In this document: piece after piece, positions 53,714 through 63,705 of the stretch
How the letters are laid out: each line of letters begins with the position of its first letter
Numbering within the stretch: the first letter of the stretch is position 1
From: Flectobacillus roseus
GTDB taxonomy: Bacteria > Bacteroidota > Bacteroidia > Cytophagales > Spirosomataceae
Reading direction: 5' to 3' (one strand)
Assembly (NCBI RefSeq): GCF_030056665.1
Contig: NZ_JASHIG010000035.1
DNA: 64,000 nucleotides
Program-made: the position numbers and the translations under genes
The notes under the pieces: model-generated
Database searches by the model: none
Told to the model about the DNA's origin: nothing
The model's input: the letters and a program-made list of their open reading frames with translations, nothing else

Positions 53714-55066
53714 ATGGAAAGTCAGGAAAACAATCTTAATCGAAGAGCATTTTTACAACAAACATCACTGGCATCAGCGGGCTTGTTTATGGCAAACTTG
53801 TCTGAAACACTTGGCAATACTACCACCAAACGCAAAGTAGCCATGGTGGGTACTGGTCATCGTGGAACAGGTATGTGGGGAACGCCAGTGGTAAAAGAAT
53901 TTAGCGATGTAATTGAGTTTGTTGGTTTGTGTGACATCAATCCAGGACGTGCCGAAACAGCAAAGCAATTCTTGGGTGTAAATTGTAATGTTTACACAGA
54001 TTTCGAGAAAATGATGAAGGAAACCAAGCCCGATTTATTGATTGTAACCACAGTCGATGCTACGCACGATAAGTTTATTATTCGTGGGATGGAATTGGGT
54101 GCTGACATCATTACCGAAAAGCCAATGACTACTGATGAAGGAAAATGTCAGGCTATTTTGGATGCCGAAAAGCGTACTGGCAAAAAGGTGACGGTTACTT
54201 TTAATTATCGCTATTCGCCTCACCGTCAGAAGATTTATGAACTTTTGCGTGAAGGTGCTATTGGAAAAGTAACTTCTGTAGATTTTCACTGGTATTTGGA
54301 TACCCGTCATGGTGCCGACTATTTCAGACGCTGGCACCGACTTCGTGAAAATTCTGGTTCGTTATGGGTTCACAAAGCAAGTCATCATTTTGATTTGTTG
54401 AACTGGTGGTTAGAATCAGAGCCTGAATCCGTATATGCACAAGCGTCGCTTGAGCACTATGGAAAAAATGGCGAAAAACGAGGTAACAATTGTCGTTCGT
54501 GTGATTACAAGTCTTCTTGTAATTTTTATTGGGATATTACAAAAGATACCCGTTTGACAAAGCTTTATGTAGAAAACGAAAAGCATGATGGTTATTTAAG
54601 AGATGGCTGTGTGTTTAAAGAAGATATAAATATTTTCGATAAAATGGCCGCTACCATTCATTATGCTAACGGTGTCAACGTTGCCTATTCTTTAACCACT
54701 TATTCGCCTTACGAAGGATACAGAATAGCGTTTAACGGAACCAAAGGTCGCTTGGAGGCATGGATTAAGGAGTCGGGCAAAATGACCATTGAGAATTATG
54801 ATGAACTGATGCTTTCTCGCAATTTTGGAGACATCGAATACATCAAAATTCAACAGGCTGAAGGACATGGTGGAGGCGATGCTCGCTTGAGAGATAAGAT
54901 TTTTCGTAATCCAAATGCCAAAGACACATACCGTCAGGCGGCAGGAAGTCGTGATGGAGCAATGGCTATCTTAGTTGGGATAGCAGCAAGAAAAAGCTCA
55001 GACACAGGACAACCTGTAAAGATAGCCTCATTGACCGACCTAAAACCATTGGCAGTAAAATCGTAA
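53714..55066 (+). CDS. Tat-exported Gfo/Idh/MocA oxidoreductase, GH109-like
   Basis: A 450-residue protein with a twin-arginine signal (NLNRRAFLQQTSLASAGLF). The dinucleotide fold follows at once (KVAMVGTGHRGTGMW, about 41-55), then ITEKPMTTDEGKCQAIL, VTFNYRYSPHRQKIYELLREGAIGKV and a C-terminal substrate domain (SGSLWVHKASHHFDLLNWWL). The close similarity to GH109 enzymes (VGTGHRGTGMWG and the HHFDLLNWW part) suggests NAD-assisted glycosidase chemistry. Four cysteines in NCRSCDYKSSCNFYW could bind a metal. It may act on the glycan imported by the downstream SusC/SusD pair. Confidence 0.88.
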   Translation: MESQENNLNRRAFLQQTSLASAGLFMANLSETLGNTTTKRKVAMVGTGHRGTGMWGTPVVKEFSDVIEFVGLCDINPGRAETAKQFLGVNCNVYTDFEKMMKETKPDLLIVTTVDATHDKFIIRGMELGADIITEKPMTTDEGKCQAILDAEKRTGKKVTVTFNYRYSPHRQKIYELLREGAIGKVTSVDFHWYLDTRHGADYFRRWHRLRENSGSLWVHKASHHFDLLNWWLESEPESVYAQASLEHYGKNGEKRGNNCRSCDYKSSCNFYWDITKDTRLTKLYVENEKHDGYLRDGCVFKEDINIFDKMAATIHYANGVNVAYSLTTYSPYEGYRIAFNGTKGRLEAWIKESGKMTIENYDELMLSRNFGDIEYIKIQQAEGHGGGDARLRDKIFRNPNAKDTYRQAAGSRDGAMAILVGIAARKSSDTGQPVKIASLTDLKPLAVKS

Positions 55067-55106
55067 GAGATACCATCAAGATGCCTAAAAGCACTTGATT
55101 AAAATG

Positions 55107-55342
55107 CTTGAGGCTGTAAGCCGTAGGCATTAGGCAAAAAAGATTCAATTATTTCGTGAGAAATACTTTTCATCTCATAGCCTACAGCATAAAGCCTAGA
55201 GCTTAATAAAAGTAAAATTTAAAATGTGCTTTATGCTTTCAGGTAACGGCTTTTAACCATGGGCATTCGGCAAAACATATCTATCGTTACTAAAAAGCTT
55301 TTTTACACTCTTTGCCTTGTGCCTGTTGCCTTGTCCCTAAAA
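55107..55342. repeat. R2 repeat copy (long form)
   Basis: Blocks GGCTGTAAGCCGTAGGCATT, GCTTTCAGGTAACGGCTTTT, GGGCATTCGGCAAAACATAT, CTATCGTTACTAAAAA and ACTCTTTGCCTTGTGCCTGT appear in the same order as at 37991-38180. It fills the gap between the Gfo/Idh gene and susC. Confidence 0.7.
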
Positions 55343-55399
55343 TAAAAAACTTAAAATACCTGACTTCTAAATATTTAATTCTAAGACACTATTTGCGCT

Positions 55400-55453
55400 A
55401 ATGAAAAGCTTTCCAGAACCTTTATGAAAAATAAGGGGGCTAGGCTTTTCATT
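55400..55453 (+). promoter_or_regulatory. Leader hairpin upstream of susC
   Basis: AATGAAAAGC (55400-55409) and GCTTTTCATT (55444-55453) are a perfect 10-bp pair 34 bases apart, 110-165 bp before susC, followed by GCCTTTTTG. It could be an attenuator or terminator in the susC leader. The sequence between it and susC at 55566 holds no gene. Confidence 0.35.
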
Positions 55454-55565
55454 GCCTTTTTGTACCTAGTGTCCTTCAAATTATTTATAAAAAGACAGTA
55501 CATAAATCGTAAAACAGAGGCTCGAACCCTTCATTATCTTTTAATCCAAATTAAAAACAGACTAT

Positions 55566-58500
55566 ATGAGATCAATTAGACAATTTGTATGGATCGTTTT
55601 GTGCTTGCTTTCTTATGTTGGCTTGGCACAAGAACGAGTGGTGACTGGTAAAATTACCGACGCATCGAACAACCAAGGAGTTCCTGGTGTGAGTGTGTTG
55701 GTAAAAGGAAGCCAGCGTGGTGTTACTTCTGACGTAAATGGTGGTTATTCTATTTCTGTTGGTAAAGGTGCAGTGATTGTGTTTACTTCAGTAGGTTATG
55801 AAAAACTAGAAGTAGCGATTGACGGTCAAACAAAACAAGATGTAAGTTTAAAGCCAGATATTAAATCGTTGGATGAGGTTGTGGTAGTTGGTTATGGTAC
55901 TCAGAAAAAAGCGAACGTAACAGGCGCAATGGCCAATTTCAATGCCAAAGATTTGGATCAACGTCCGATTGCTCGTGTTGACCAAGCTTTGGTTGGACAA
56001 TTAGCTGGGGTACAAGTAAAACAAACTTCAGGTACACCCGGTAAAGGTTTTAGTGTGCAAGTACGTGGCTCAGGTTCAATTTCGGCTAGTAATGAGCCTT
56101 TGTATGTAATTGATGGTTTTCCATTAGAAACTTCTGGACAAAATGCCTCAGGGGGTTTCAGTACAGGTAACCCATTAGACAATATCAACCCTAACGATAT
56201 TGAAAATATTCAGGTATTAAAAGATGCTTCTTCTGCCGCGATTTATGGTTCAAGAGCTGCCAATGGTGTTGTTTTGATTACTACTAAAAAAGGTCAGGAA
56301 GGAAAAGCAAAAATTACTTTTAACGCTTATTCAGGTATTACCAAAGCCGTTAGAATGTTGGATATGTTAAGTGCTGACGAGTGGGTTGACCGTGCTACAG
56401 AGATGATTAATGCACAGTGGGTAGCATCTGGTGTAGGTCGTACAGCTTCTCAAACTACTGCTCAAAGAAGAGCTATCCTTGGGTTGGCTTCTACAGCGGT
56501 AAACTCAAACTTGATGTTGGATGACCGTTGGGCTCAAGACGGACATCCGGGCTTGACTTATACTGATTGGCAAAAGGAGGCGTTCAGAACAGGTAAGGTA
56601 AATAACTATCAGTTGTCTGCAAGTGGAGGAAATAACTATGTGAAGTACTATGTATCAGGTAACATGACTCACCAAGATGGTACAGTTTTGAATACCTATT
56701 ACCGTAACTATTCAGCTCGTGCTAACGTAGAAGTAAAAGCAAACGAAAGATTAAAGTTTGGTGTAAACTTAGCCCCATCATACTCGGAAGCAAATGACCC
56801 AGGTGTTGAAGGGAAAGATGCTATTTTGCATATTGTAGCGGGTATGACGCCAGTACAAGAAAATGGTTTGGATGCTAACACGGGTCAATATGGTCAATAT
56901 CCATGGAGTGTGAGCCGTAACAGTCCTATTCGTCAATTGGAAAACAACATTGGTCTTACGAAGACATTTAGAACGATTTTCTCAACTTTTGTAGATTATC
57001 AATTGGCAAAAGGATTGACATTCAGAAGCTCGATCAACTTTGATAATACTGATTTATCGACTAAAAGATACAGTCCAGACTGGGTAAATGGTAGTTTGTC
57101 TGCACGTACTACAACACCAGGCTTATCTACTTCAGGTAGTTTCTCTACGTTGAAAAAACAAACTTTAGTAAATGAAAATACCTTGTCGTATTCTACTACA
57201 ATCAACCAAGACCATGATATTTCGGCAGTAGCTGGTTATGCGTATAACTTGACAAAAATTGGAACATCAACGATGTCATCAAATGGTGGTTATAACAGTA
57301 GTACCATTACAAGTTTGAATGCGGCAGTAAGTGTAACAGGTAATACCAACGAAACACAAAACGTATTGTTGTCGTATTTTGGTCGTGTGCAATACGGTTA
57401 CAAAGGCAAATACTTATTATCAGCTAGTGTTCGTCGTGATGGTTCTTCTCGTTTTGGTGATAACAACAAATGGGGTTTATTCCCATCAGCTTCTATCGGT
57501 TGGAGATTGAGTGAAGAAGATTTTATGAAGAATGTATCTTCGGTTAGTGACTTAAAATTGCGTGCAAGCTGGGGTAAAGCTGGTAACTATAACATTGGTG
57601 ATTACAGCAGTATTTCTACTTTGGGCTTCTATAACTACGATTTTGGCGGTGCTCAGGCAGGTGGTCAAGCACCAAACCGTATTTCTAACCCAGATTTAAC
57701 TTGGGAAAAATCACAAACAATTGATGTTGGTTTGGATGTTGGTTTCTTGAAAAACCGTTTCACAGCATCATTTGACTTTTATACAAAACGCAATACGGAT
57801 TTGTTATTGAACGTACCTGTTCCTCAAGCTACTGGTTTTGCTACCTCATTGACTAATATAGGTGAAGTTTTGAACAAAGGTTGGGAATTGGAGGTGACTT
57901 CTCGTAATATCAACAACTCGTCTTTCCAATGGACTACATCTGTGAACTTAAGTCATAACGAAAACCAAGTAGTTCACTTAGGGCAAGGCGACGCAACGAT
58001 TTATATCCCATCGTCATTTGATATTCCTCACAGTGTATTGCAAGTTGGCGAACCAATGTATGCTTATCACCTAGTAAAGCAAGTAGGTATTTTGACACAA
58101 GCCGATATTGATAACAAAGTAGCTTTATTCGGTACACAAACTGTTGGTGATCCGAAATATTTTGATGCGAATGGTGATGGTAAAATCGATGCTAATGACC
58201 GTGTGTATGCAGGCAAGCCGAACCCTGATTTGGTATATGGTATGACAAACACATTCAAATACAAGGGTTTTGATTTGACTGTATTAGTGCAAGGTCAATC
58301 AGGTGGATATGTATATTCATTGTTCGGTCGTGCGGTTGACAGAACTGGTCAAGGTTACACCGACAACGCTTTGGGTATTTACAGAGACCGTTGGCGTTCG
58401 GTAGATAATCCAGGTGCTGGTTTGAGGGGTAAAGCTTATTCTACATTTGGACGTATCAAAAATACTGACTGGTTGTGGTCATCAGATTACTGGAGAGTTC

Positions 58501-58736
58501 GTAACATCACTTTAGGATATGATTTGGGTCAAGTAATCAGCAAAAAATATGTAAAAGGTGCTCGTATTTATTTCACTGCCGAAAACTGGTTTGGTGCTGA
58601 CAAGTACAAAGGTGGTTGGAACCCAGATGCAGTAAATACGAACTTAAGTGGTGACAGCTCATTCCCACAAGGCGGTGATTACGGCGGTTTACCATTGTCT
58701 CGTTCTTTGATTTTAGGTCTTAACTTGACATTCTAA
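55566..58736 (+). CDS. SusC/RagA-family TonB-linked outer-membrane protein
   Basis: A 1056-residue outer-membrane transporter. It has a signal peptide (FVWIVLCLLSYVGLAQE), an N-terminal carboxypeptidase-like beta-sandwich (VVTGKITDASNNQGVPGVSVLVKG), a TonB-box-like region (SLDEVVVVGYGTQKKANVTGAM), a plug domain (VRGSGSISASNEPLYVIDGFPLE, IQVLKDASSAAIYGSRAANGVVLITTKKG) and a 22-strand barrel ending LNLTF. Together with the SusD-like lipoprotein encoded next, it imports a glycan or peptide. It is not preceded by an ECF sigma or anti-sigma gene, and the substrate is unknown. Confidence 0.97.
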   Translation: MRSIRQFVWIVLCLLSYVGLAQERVVTGKITDASNNQGVPGVSVLVKGSQRGVTSDVNGGYSISVGKGAVIVFTSVGYEKLEVAIDGQTKQDVSLKPDIKSLDEVVVVGYGTQKKANVTGAMANFNAKDLDQRPIARVDQALVGQLAGVQVKQTSGTPGKGFSVQVRGSGSISASNEPLYVIDGFPLETSGQNASGGFSTGNPLDNINPNDIENIQVLKDASSAAIYGSRAANGVVLITTKKGQEGKAKITFNAYSGITKAVRMLDMLSADEWVDRATEMINAQWVASGVGRTASQTTAQRRAILGLASTAVNSNLMLDDRWAQDGHPGLTYTDWQKEAFRTGKVNNYQLSASGGNNYVKYYVSGNMTHQDGTVLNTYYRNYSARANVEVKANERLKFGVNLAPSYSEANDPGVEGKDAILHIVAGMTPVQENGLDANTGQYGQYPWSVSRNSPIRQLENNIGLTKTFRTIFSTFVDYQLAKGLTFRSSINFDNTDLSTKRYSPDWVNGSLSARTTTPGLSTSGSFSTLKKQTLVNENTLSYSTTINQDHDISAVAGYAYNLTKIGTSTMSSNGGYNSSTITSLNAAVSVTGNTNETQNVLLSYFGRVQYGYKGKYLLSASVRRDGSSRFGDNNKWGLFPSASIGWRLSEEDFMKNVSSVSDLKLRASWGKAGNYNIGDYSSISTLGFYNYDFGGAQAGGQAPNRISNPDLTWEKSQTIDVGLDVGFLKNRFTASFDFYTKRNTDLLLNVPVPQATGFATSLTNIGEVLNKGWELEVTSRNINNSSFQWTTSVNLSHNENQVVHLGQGDATIYIPSSFDIPHSVLQVGEPMYAYHLVKQVGILTQADIDNKVALFGTQTVGDPKYFDANGDGKIDANDRVYAGKPNPDLVYGMTNTFKYKGFDLTVLVQGQSGGYVYSLFGRAVDRTGQGYTDNALGIYRDRWRSVDNPGAGLRGKAYSTFGRIKNTDWLWSSDYWRVRNITLGYDLGQVISKKYVKGARIYFTAENWFGADKYKGGWNPDAVNTNLSGDSSFPQGGDYGGLPLSRSLILGLNLTF

Positions 58737-58829
58737 TGAGGCATTGAGGGTTGGGTGTTTGTTGAAAAGTACCCAACCTCTACCCAAAGCCAAAAGATCA
58801 TATCCTTTACAGATAATTTTATTGACAAC

Positions 58830-60323
58830 ATGAAAAAAGTATTTTTATATATAGCATTGGCCGCTTTAGGGTTGACAAGTTGTACAGATGAACTTGACCA
58901 AACACCTATTTCGAGTGCCACAACTTTGACATTTTATCAGACTAACAACGACTTCTTACAAGGTATAAATGCCGTTTATGCTTCATTGTCGGCTTATCCT
59001 GAGCGCCAATTGAATTTATCAGAAACTCGCTCAGATAACTTGTATGCAGTATCTGACGGTGGTGTGCGTGACTGGGAAGGTATCAACTCTTTCCATCAAA
59101 CGATTTCTTCGAACCCGTATATTGCTGAGGCTTGGAGTGCCAACTACAGTGGTATTTTTAAGGCGAATAACTTCTTAGACCAGTTGACAAAAAATGGATC
59201 TGTGATTACTGACCCTGCTTTGAAAACTCGTTTTGAAGCTGAAGCTCGTTATTTGCGTGCTATGTTCTATTTTGACTTGGTGCGTTGGTTTGGTAAAGTA
59301 CCAGTAATTGATAAAGTAGTTTCACAAAACGAAGCTCTTGAAATAGGTCGTTCTTCGGTAGCTGATGTTTACAAATTGATCATTTCTGATTTACAGTTTG
59401 CTGCAACAAATTTACCTGTAAGTTATACTACGACCAATGTTGGTCGTGCTACAAATAATGCTGCAAAAAGCTTATTGGCTTTGGTTTATATGACTCGTTC
59501 GGGGGCTACTTATGGTATCGAAGGGCCAGGGATCAACTCAAATGAATGGTCACAAGCATTAACCTTGTTGAATGATGTGATTAGCTCTGGAAAATATTCA
59601 CTTCAAAGTACTTATGCGGGCGTTTTCTCTTACACAAATGAAAACAATAGCGAAGTAGTTTTTGATGTGCAATATATCAGTGGTGGCTTGGGCTTAGGAG
59701 CAAGTTTCCCTTGGATGTTGGCTCCAGATACTTATTTTACAGCCAATGGCTTGGGTGCACAAGGTGGTTTGACCATCCGTCCAGTTTCTTCAGATTTAGT
59801 AAGTACTTATGAAGCAGCTGATGTTCGTAGATCATTCTCAATCTTGACTGGATATACTTCAAATGGTGTACAAGAAACACGTCCATTTTTTAAGAAATAT
59901 CTTGATTTGTCAAAATATGGTAAAAGCCGTACTGACTGGCCTATCAACTTTATCGTGACTCGTTATGCAGATATCTTGTTGTTAAAAGCTGAATGTCTAT
60001 TGCGTACCAATAATGGTGTTGCAACTGACGAAGCTATTGCCTTAGTGAACCAAGTGCGTAAACGTGCTGGCTTGGCAAACATTACTACGTTGACCCTAGA
60101 TGGACTTTTGGCAGAACGTCGTAAAGAGTTTGCTGCAGAAGGTTCGAGATGGCATGACTTAGTACGTTTTGGCGTAGTTGATAAAGTGATGGCTGCATGG
60201 ATTCCTAAAGAAGATGTGTTGAAGCAAATGAAATCATTTACTACTAACTACATCATCTATCCAATTCCTCAAACAGAAATTGATGTAAAAACTGGTCTAT
60301 ATACACAAAACGCGGGATACTAG
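58830..60323 (+). CDS. SusD/RagB-family nutrient-binding lipoprotein
   Basis: A 497-residue outer-membrane lipoprotein. I choose the ATG at 58830 because it starts a normal SPII signal (MKKVFLYIALAALGLTSC); the frame open from 58755 adds a non-signal stretch. The helical TPR-like SusD fold shows in FEAEARYLRAMFYFDLVRWFGKVPVI (about 130-155), RATNNAAKSLLALVYM, and the C-terminal LLAERRKEFAAEGSRWHDLVRFGVVDKVM and YPIPQTEIDVKTGL. It lids the SusC barrel and captures the nutrient. It follows susC by 93 bp and ends at a strong terminator. Confidence 0.96.
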   Translation: MKKVFLYIALAALGLTSCTDELDQTPISSATTLTFYQTNNDFLQGINAVYASLSAYPERQLNLSETRSDNLYAVSDGGVRDWEGINSFHQTISSNPYIAEAWSANYSGIFKANNFLDQLTKNGSVITDPALKTRFEAEARYLRAMFYFDLVRWFGKVPVIDKVVSQNEALEIGRSSVADVYKLIISDLQFAATNLPVSYTTTNVGRATNNAAKSLLALVYMTRSGATYGIEGPGINSNEWSQALTLLNDVISSGKYSLQSTYAGVFSYTNENNSEVVFDVQYISGGLGLGASFPWMLAPDTYFTANGLGAQGGLTIRPVSSDLVSTYEAADVRRSFSILTGYTSNGVQETRPFFKKYLDLSKYGKSRTDWPINFIVTRYADILLLKAECLLRTNNGVATDEAIALVNQVRKRAGLANITTLTLDGLLAERRKEFAAEGSRWHDLVRFGVVDKVMAAWIPKEDVLKQMKSFTTNYIIYPIPQTEIDVKTGLYTQNAGY

Positions 60324-60457
60324 ATTGTCAAGAAGTTGTGAATGAGAAGTTGTACTTTGATTTCCAAGTTTAATACACTTATCTAGTTTGGGGCTTGAAT
60401 TTAGTTTTTATGATATTCTAAAGGCTAATTTCCTAATATACCTCCGCTATCTTCACG

Positions 60458-60491
60458 ACGGCTTGAGTTGTAATGACTCAAGCCGTTTTTT
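60458..60491 (+). terminator. Terminator of the susCD operon
   Basis: ACGGCTTGAGT, loop TGTAATG, ACTCAAGCCGT and a T-run (to 60491). Confidence 0.85.
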
Positions 60492-60593
60492 GTAGGTAAG
60501 AAATTACAGTTCTCGAAATAAATTCCTTCTAAATCTTTATTTTTCGTCGATTAACTATAAATTGCGTCAAAAGTAAAACTGAGCATTTGACAC

Positions 60594-63500
60594 ATGACAA
60601 CTAATTATCAATTCCTACCCCAACTCATAATTCGTACACCTGCATTTGCTTTTAATGATGATTTTGATGAAAATTTTCTTTTTCAATTATTAGAAAATCC
60701 TCAATTCACTGAAGCCTTATATTTAGCATCCCCTGTACTTTTTGAAGAAGCCAAAGCTTTAAAAAATCAAGAAAAAGTGGATGCCAAGAAGAAGCAAAAA
60801 GTCTTATTTTCTTTATCAAAATACTACACACGGATGTGTTCGAGGTGTACGCCATTTGGACTCTTTGCTGGTTGTGCTATCGCCGAATGGAGTGACCAAA
60901 CTTCTATCCAATTTGCAGAATCCTTCCACCGACATACTCGCTTAGATATGCACTATGCTGGCGCTTTGGCACAGCGTTTAGCCGAAATTCCAGAGATTGC
61001 CCAACGAATTCTTTACTATCCCAATTCGAGTCAGTATAGACTAGGAGAGGAGTTTCGCTATGTGGAATACCGTTATGTAAATGGAAAGCGACAGCATCAG
61101 ATTTCGGCCATTGATTATTCGCCCTATATCGATTTTATTTTGCAAAAAGCACAGTCGGGTGCTACCTTACTCGAACTGGCGTCATCTTTGGTAGAAGACG
61201 AAATTACGCTGGAGCAGGCGCTAGATTTTGTGGCAGAACTGATTAACGCTCAGCTCTTAGTTAGTGAGTTAGAACCTGCCATTACGGGTGACACTTTTAC
61301 ACAACAACTCATTACGATTCTTGCCCGAATCAATCACAACGGAGATTTAGAAGGTATTTTATCAATTCTTCAAAAGGTTGAAGAAGCTTTACAGAATATT
61401 GATAAACAGGCTTATAATGCTGTTGAGTCTTATGCTCAAATTATGGAATTACTTCAGCCTTTGGGGATTCCCTTTGAGGAAGGCAAACTCTTTCAGACGG
61501 ACAGAATCAATCAGCTCGAGCAGACTTTCATTCAAAAAGATATACAGGAGGATATATGTGAGGCAATTGAGCTTCTTTATCAAGCACAAACCCCAAGCGA
61601 AAATGGTACGCTACAACAATTTATCGACCAATTTTATGAACGATACGATGCGCAGGAAGTACCTCTGCTAGTAGCTTTGGATACTGAGGCGGGCATAGGA
61701 TATGGCATAACTGGCAAAAATCAGTTGACGCCAATAGCAGAAGGCTTGAGTGCTAAAGGACAGGTATCTTCCACAAAATCGTGGCAAATGGGTGATTGGG
61801 AGCAATATCTGTTTCAACAATGGCTCGAAGCCTACCGACAAAAGGCCTTTCAAATTGACTTACAGGAGAAAGATATTGCCCAACTATATTCTGATAAGCC
61901 TCCCATGGCGGCGTCTATTCCAGTGATGTTTCGTCTTACAGGAGATAACCAATATCCCTTGTATCTCGAAAATATTGGAGGCTCAAGTGCAGTCAATATC
62001 ATCGGTCGTTTTGCGCATGCTTCTGAGGGAATATGGTCGGTGGCAAAGGAAATAACCACCCAAGAACAAGCACAGAATCCAGAGGTTATTTTGGCAGAAA
62101 TTGTACATCTTCCCGAAAATCGTGTCGGAAATATAATTCTTCACCCTGCTTTTCGGCCTTATGAAATTCCTTATTTGGCAAAATCTTCGGTAGAGTCAGC
62201 CTATCAACTGTCTTTGGATGATTTGATGGTGTCGGTGGATATTATGGCTAGAAAAGTGATTTTACGCTCGAAAAGGCTACAAAAAGAAATAGTGCCAAGA
62301 TTGAGCAATGCCCACAATTATATCCATAATGCTGTTCCTGTGTATCGTTTTTTAGGCGATTTGCAGCACCAAGGTCAGACAAATTCTGTAGGTATCAACT
62401 GGCAAAAAGTTTATCCTGACGCTTCTTTTTACCCAAGAGTTTGTTTTAAAAATATGATTTTAGAACCAGCTACTTGGCAATTGCAACGCAAGGATTTTGA
62501 AAAATTACTCAAACAACCAGAAAATCAAGAAGCGTTAGATTTATTCCTTGAAGAATGGAAACTACCTCAACGATTTGTTTTATCTGATTCGGATAATGAA
62601 TTGTTGGTCAATACCCACAATTCTTTGAGTATTCAAACCTTTTTAGATACCATCAAAAATAGGTCTGAAATTATCCTCAAAGAGTTTTTACATCATCCAG
62701 AAGCGAACATTTTTCAAAATAATCAGCAAAAAGGCTTTACCAATCAGGTAGTTGCATTTTTAGTAAAAAAAGAAAAGCATTATTCTTCAAAGCCAACTGT
62801 CGCAAAGCCTCTTGAATCTACACAAAGGTCATTTGCCTTGGGTTCTGAGTGGCTCTATTATAAGATTTATTGTGGCATACAGTCGGCAGAGGTTATTCTT
62901 TCGGAGGCGATTACACCTGTGCTAACCTACTTGAAAGACGCTAATTTGATTGATAATTGGTTCTTTATCCGTTATGCGGATCCAGAAAAACATATTCGAT
63001 TGCGATTCCATTTGAAAGATGTAAATACTATAGCCCTAGTATTGACAACTATTAATCAGGCACTTTTAGTATTTAAGGAAAACAATCGAATATCTAAAAT
63101 CTTGGTGGATACCTATGAACGAGAATTGGAAAGATATGGAGCAAATATTATAGAAGAAACCGAACAATGGTTTGGGGCTGATAGCGATATGGTGCTTGGT
63201 TTTATCAATGCAACTTCGAAAGAAAATAGGGATGATTTACGATGGATATTTGCTTGTAAGGCATTGGATATCCTGTTGAATGATTTTGACTGTACTACCC
63301 AAGCCAAGTATGCTTTGATGGAGTCGATGAGAGATAGCTTTGCCAGAGAATTTAATCTGGACAAGCCAATGAAACTATTGTTGGATGCAAAATTTAGGGA
63401 AAACCGTAAAGTACTCGAACAATTTTTGGTTTTGGAATTAGAAGACGAGCACGAATATGCGCCACTTTTATCGCTCATTCAAGCTCGTTCGATGAATTCT

Positions 63501-63683
63501 ACCAGTATTGTCAAAGTAATTGTAGAAAAACAGGATATTGCTTACCGTTCCAAATATCTCAGTGATTTGATTCACATGACCATCAATCGGATATTTCCAG
63601 ATGGTCAGCGCACGCATGAGTTATTGATATATGATTTTATGAGCCGTTATTACAAATCGCTCATGGCTAGATCTAAGCAGTAG
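60594..63683 (+). CDS. LanB-type lanthipeptide dehydratase (class I)
   Basis: A 1029-residue enzyme covering both halves of LanB. The N-terminal glutamylation part has LIIRTPAF (R14) and RMCSRCTPFGLFAG (80-93, R80 and R84, as NisB R83/R87). The C-terminal elimination domain (SpaB_C, about 750-1020) has WLYYKIYCG, RYADPEKHIRLRFH (R802, R804) and DLIHMTINRIFP (H994). All key positions of NisB-type tRNA-Glu-dependent Ser/Thr dehydration are therefore present. No precursor peptide, cyclase (LanC) or transporter is visible within the window on either side. In Bacteroidota such genes often belong to larger peptide-natural-product clusters; here it follows the susCD terminator. Confidence 0.92.
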   Translation: MTTNYQFLPQLIIRTPAFAFNDDFDENFLFQLLENPQFTEALYLASPVLFEEAKALKNQEKVDAKKKQKVLFSLSKYYTRMCSRCTPFGLFAGCAIAEWSDQTSIQFAESFHRHTRLDMHYAGALAQRLAEIPEIAQRILYYPNSSQYRLGEEFRYVEYRYVNGKRQHQISAIDYSPYIDFILQKAQSGATLLELASSLVEDEITLEQALDFVAELINAQLLVSELEPAITGDTFTQQLITILARINHNGDLEGILSILQKVEEALQNIDKQAYNAVESYAQIMELLQPLGIPFEEGKLFQTDRINQLEQTFIQKDIQEDICEAIELLYQAQTPSENGTLQQFIDQFYERYDAQEVPLLVALDTEAGIGYGITGKNQLTPIAEGLSAKGQVSSTKSWQMGDWEQYLFQQWLEAYRQKAFQIDLQEKDIAQLYSDKPPMAASIPVMFRLTGDNQYPLYLENIGGSSAVNIIGRFAHASEGIWSVAKEITTQEQAQNPEVILAEIVHLPENRVGNIILHPAFRPYEIPYLAKSSVESAYQLSLDDLMVSVDIMARKVILRSKRLQKEIVPRLSNAHNYIHNAVPVYRFLGDLQHQGQTNSVGINWQKVYPDASFYPRVCFKNMILEPATWQLQRKDFEKLLKQPENQEALDLFLEEWKLPQRFVLSDSDNELLVNTHNSLSIQTFLDTIKNRSEIILKEFLHHPEANIFQNNQQKGFTNQVVAFLVKKEKHYSSKPTVAKPLESTQRSFALGSEWLYYKIYCGIQSAEVILSEAITPVLTYLKDANLIDNWFFIRYADPEKHIRLRFHLKDVNTIALVLTTINQALLVFKENNRISKILVDTYERELERYGANIIEETEQWFGADSDMVLGFINATSKENRDDLRWIFACKALDILLNDFDCTTQAKYALMESMRDSFAREFNLDKPMKLLLDAKFRENRKVLEQFLVLELEDEHEYAPLLSLIQARSMNSTSIVKVIVEKQDIAYRSKYLSDLIHMTINRIFPDGQRTHELLIYDFMSRYYKSLMARSKQ

Positions 63684-63705
63684 GCAACTTGGATGTTAGG
63701 TTAAT

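Noticed and set aside
55500..55560. GGCTCGAACCC, resembling a tRNA T-arm on the minus strand
   Set aside because: No acceptor, D or anticodon arm can be folded around it.
58755..58829. 25-codon extension of the SusD-like protein
   Set aside because: Would place the lipobox far from the N-terminus.
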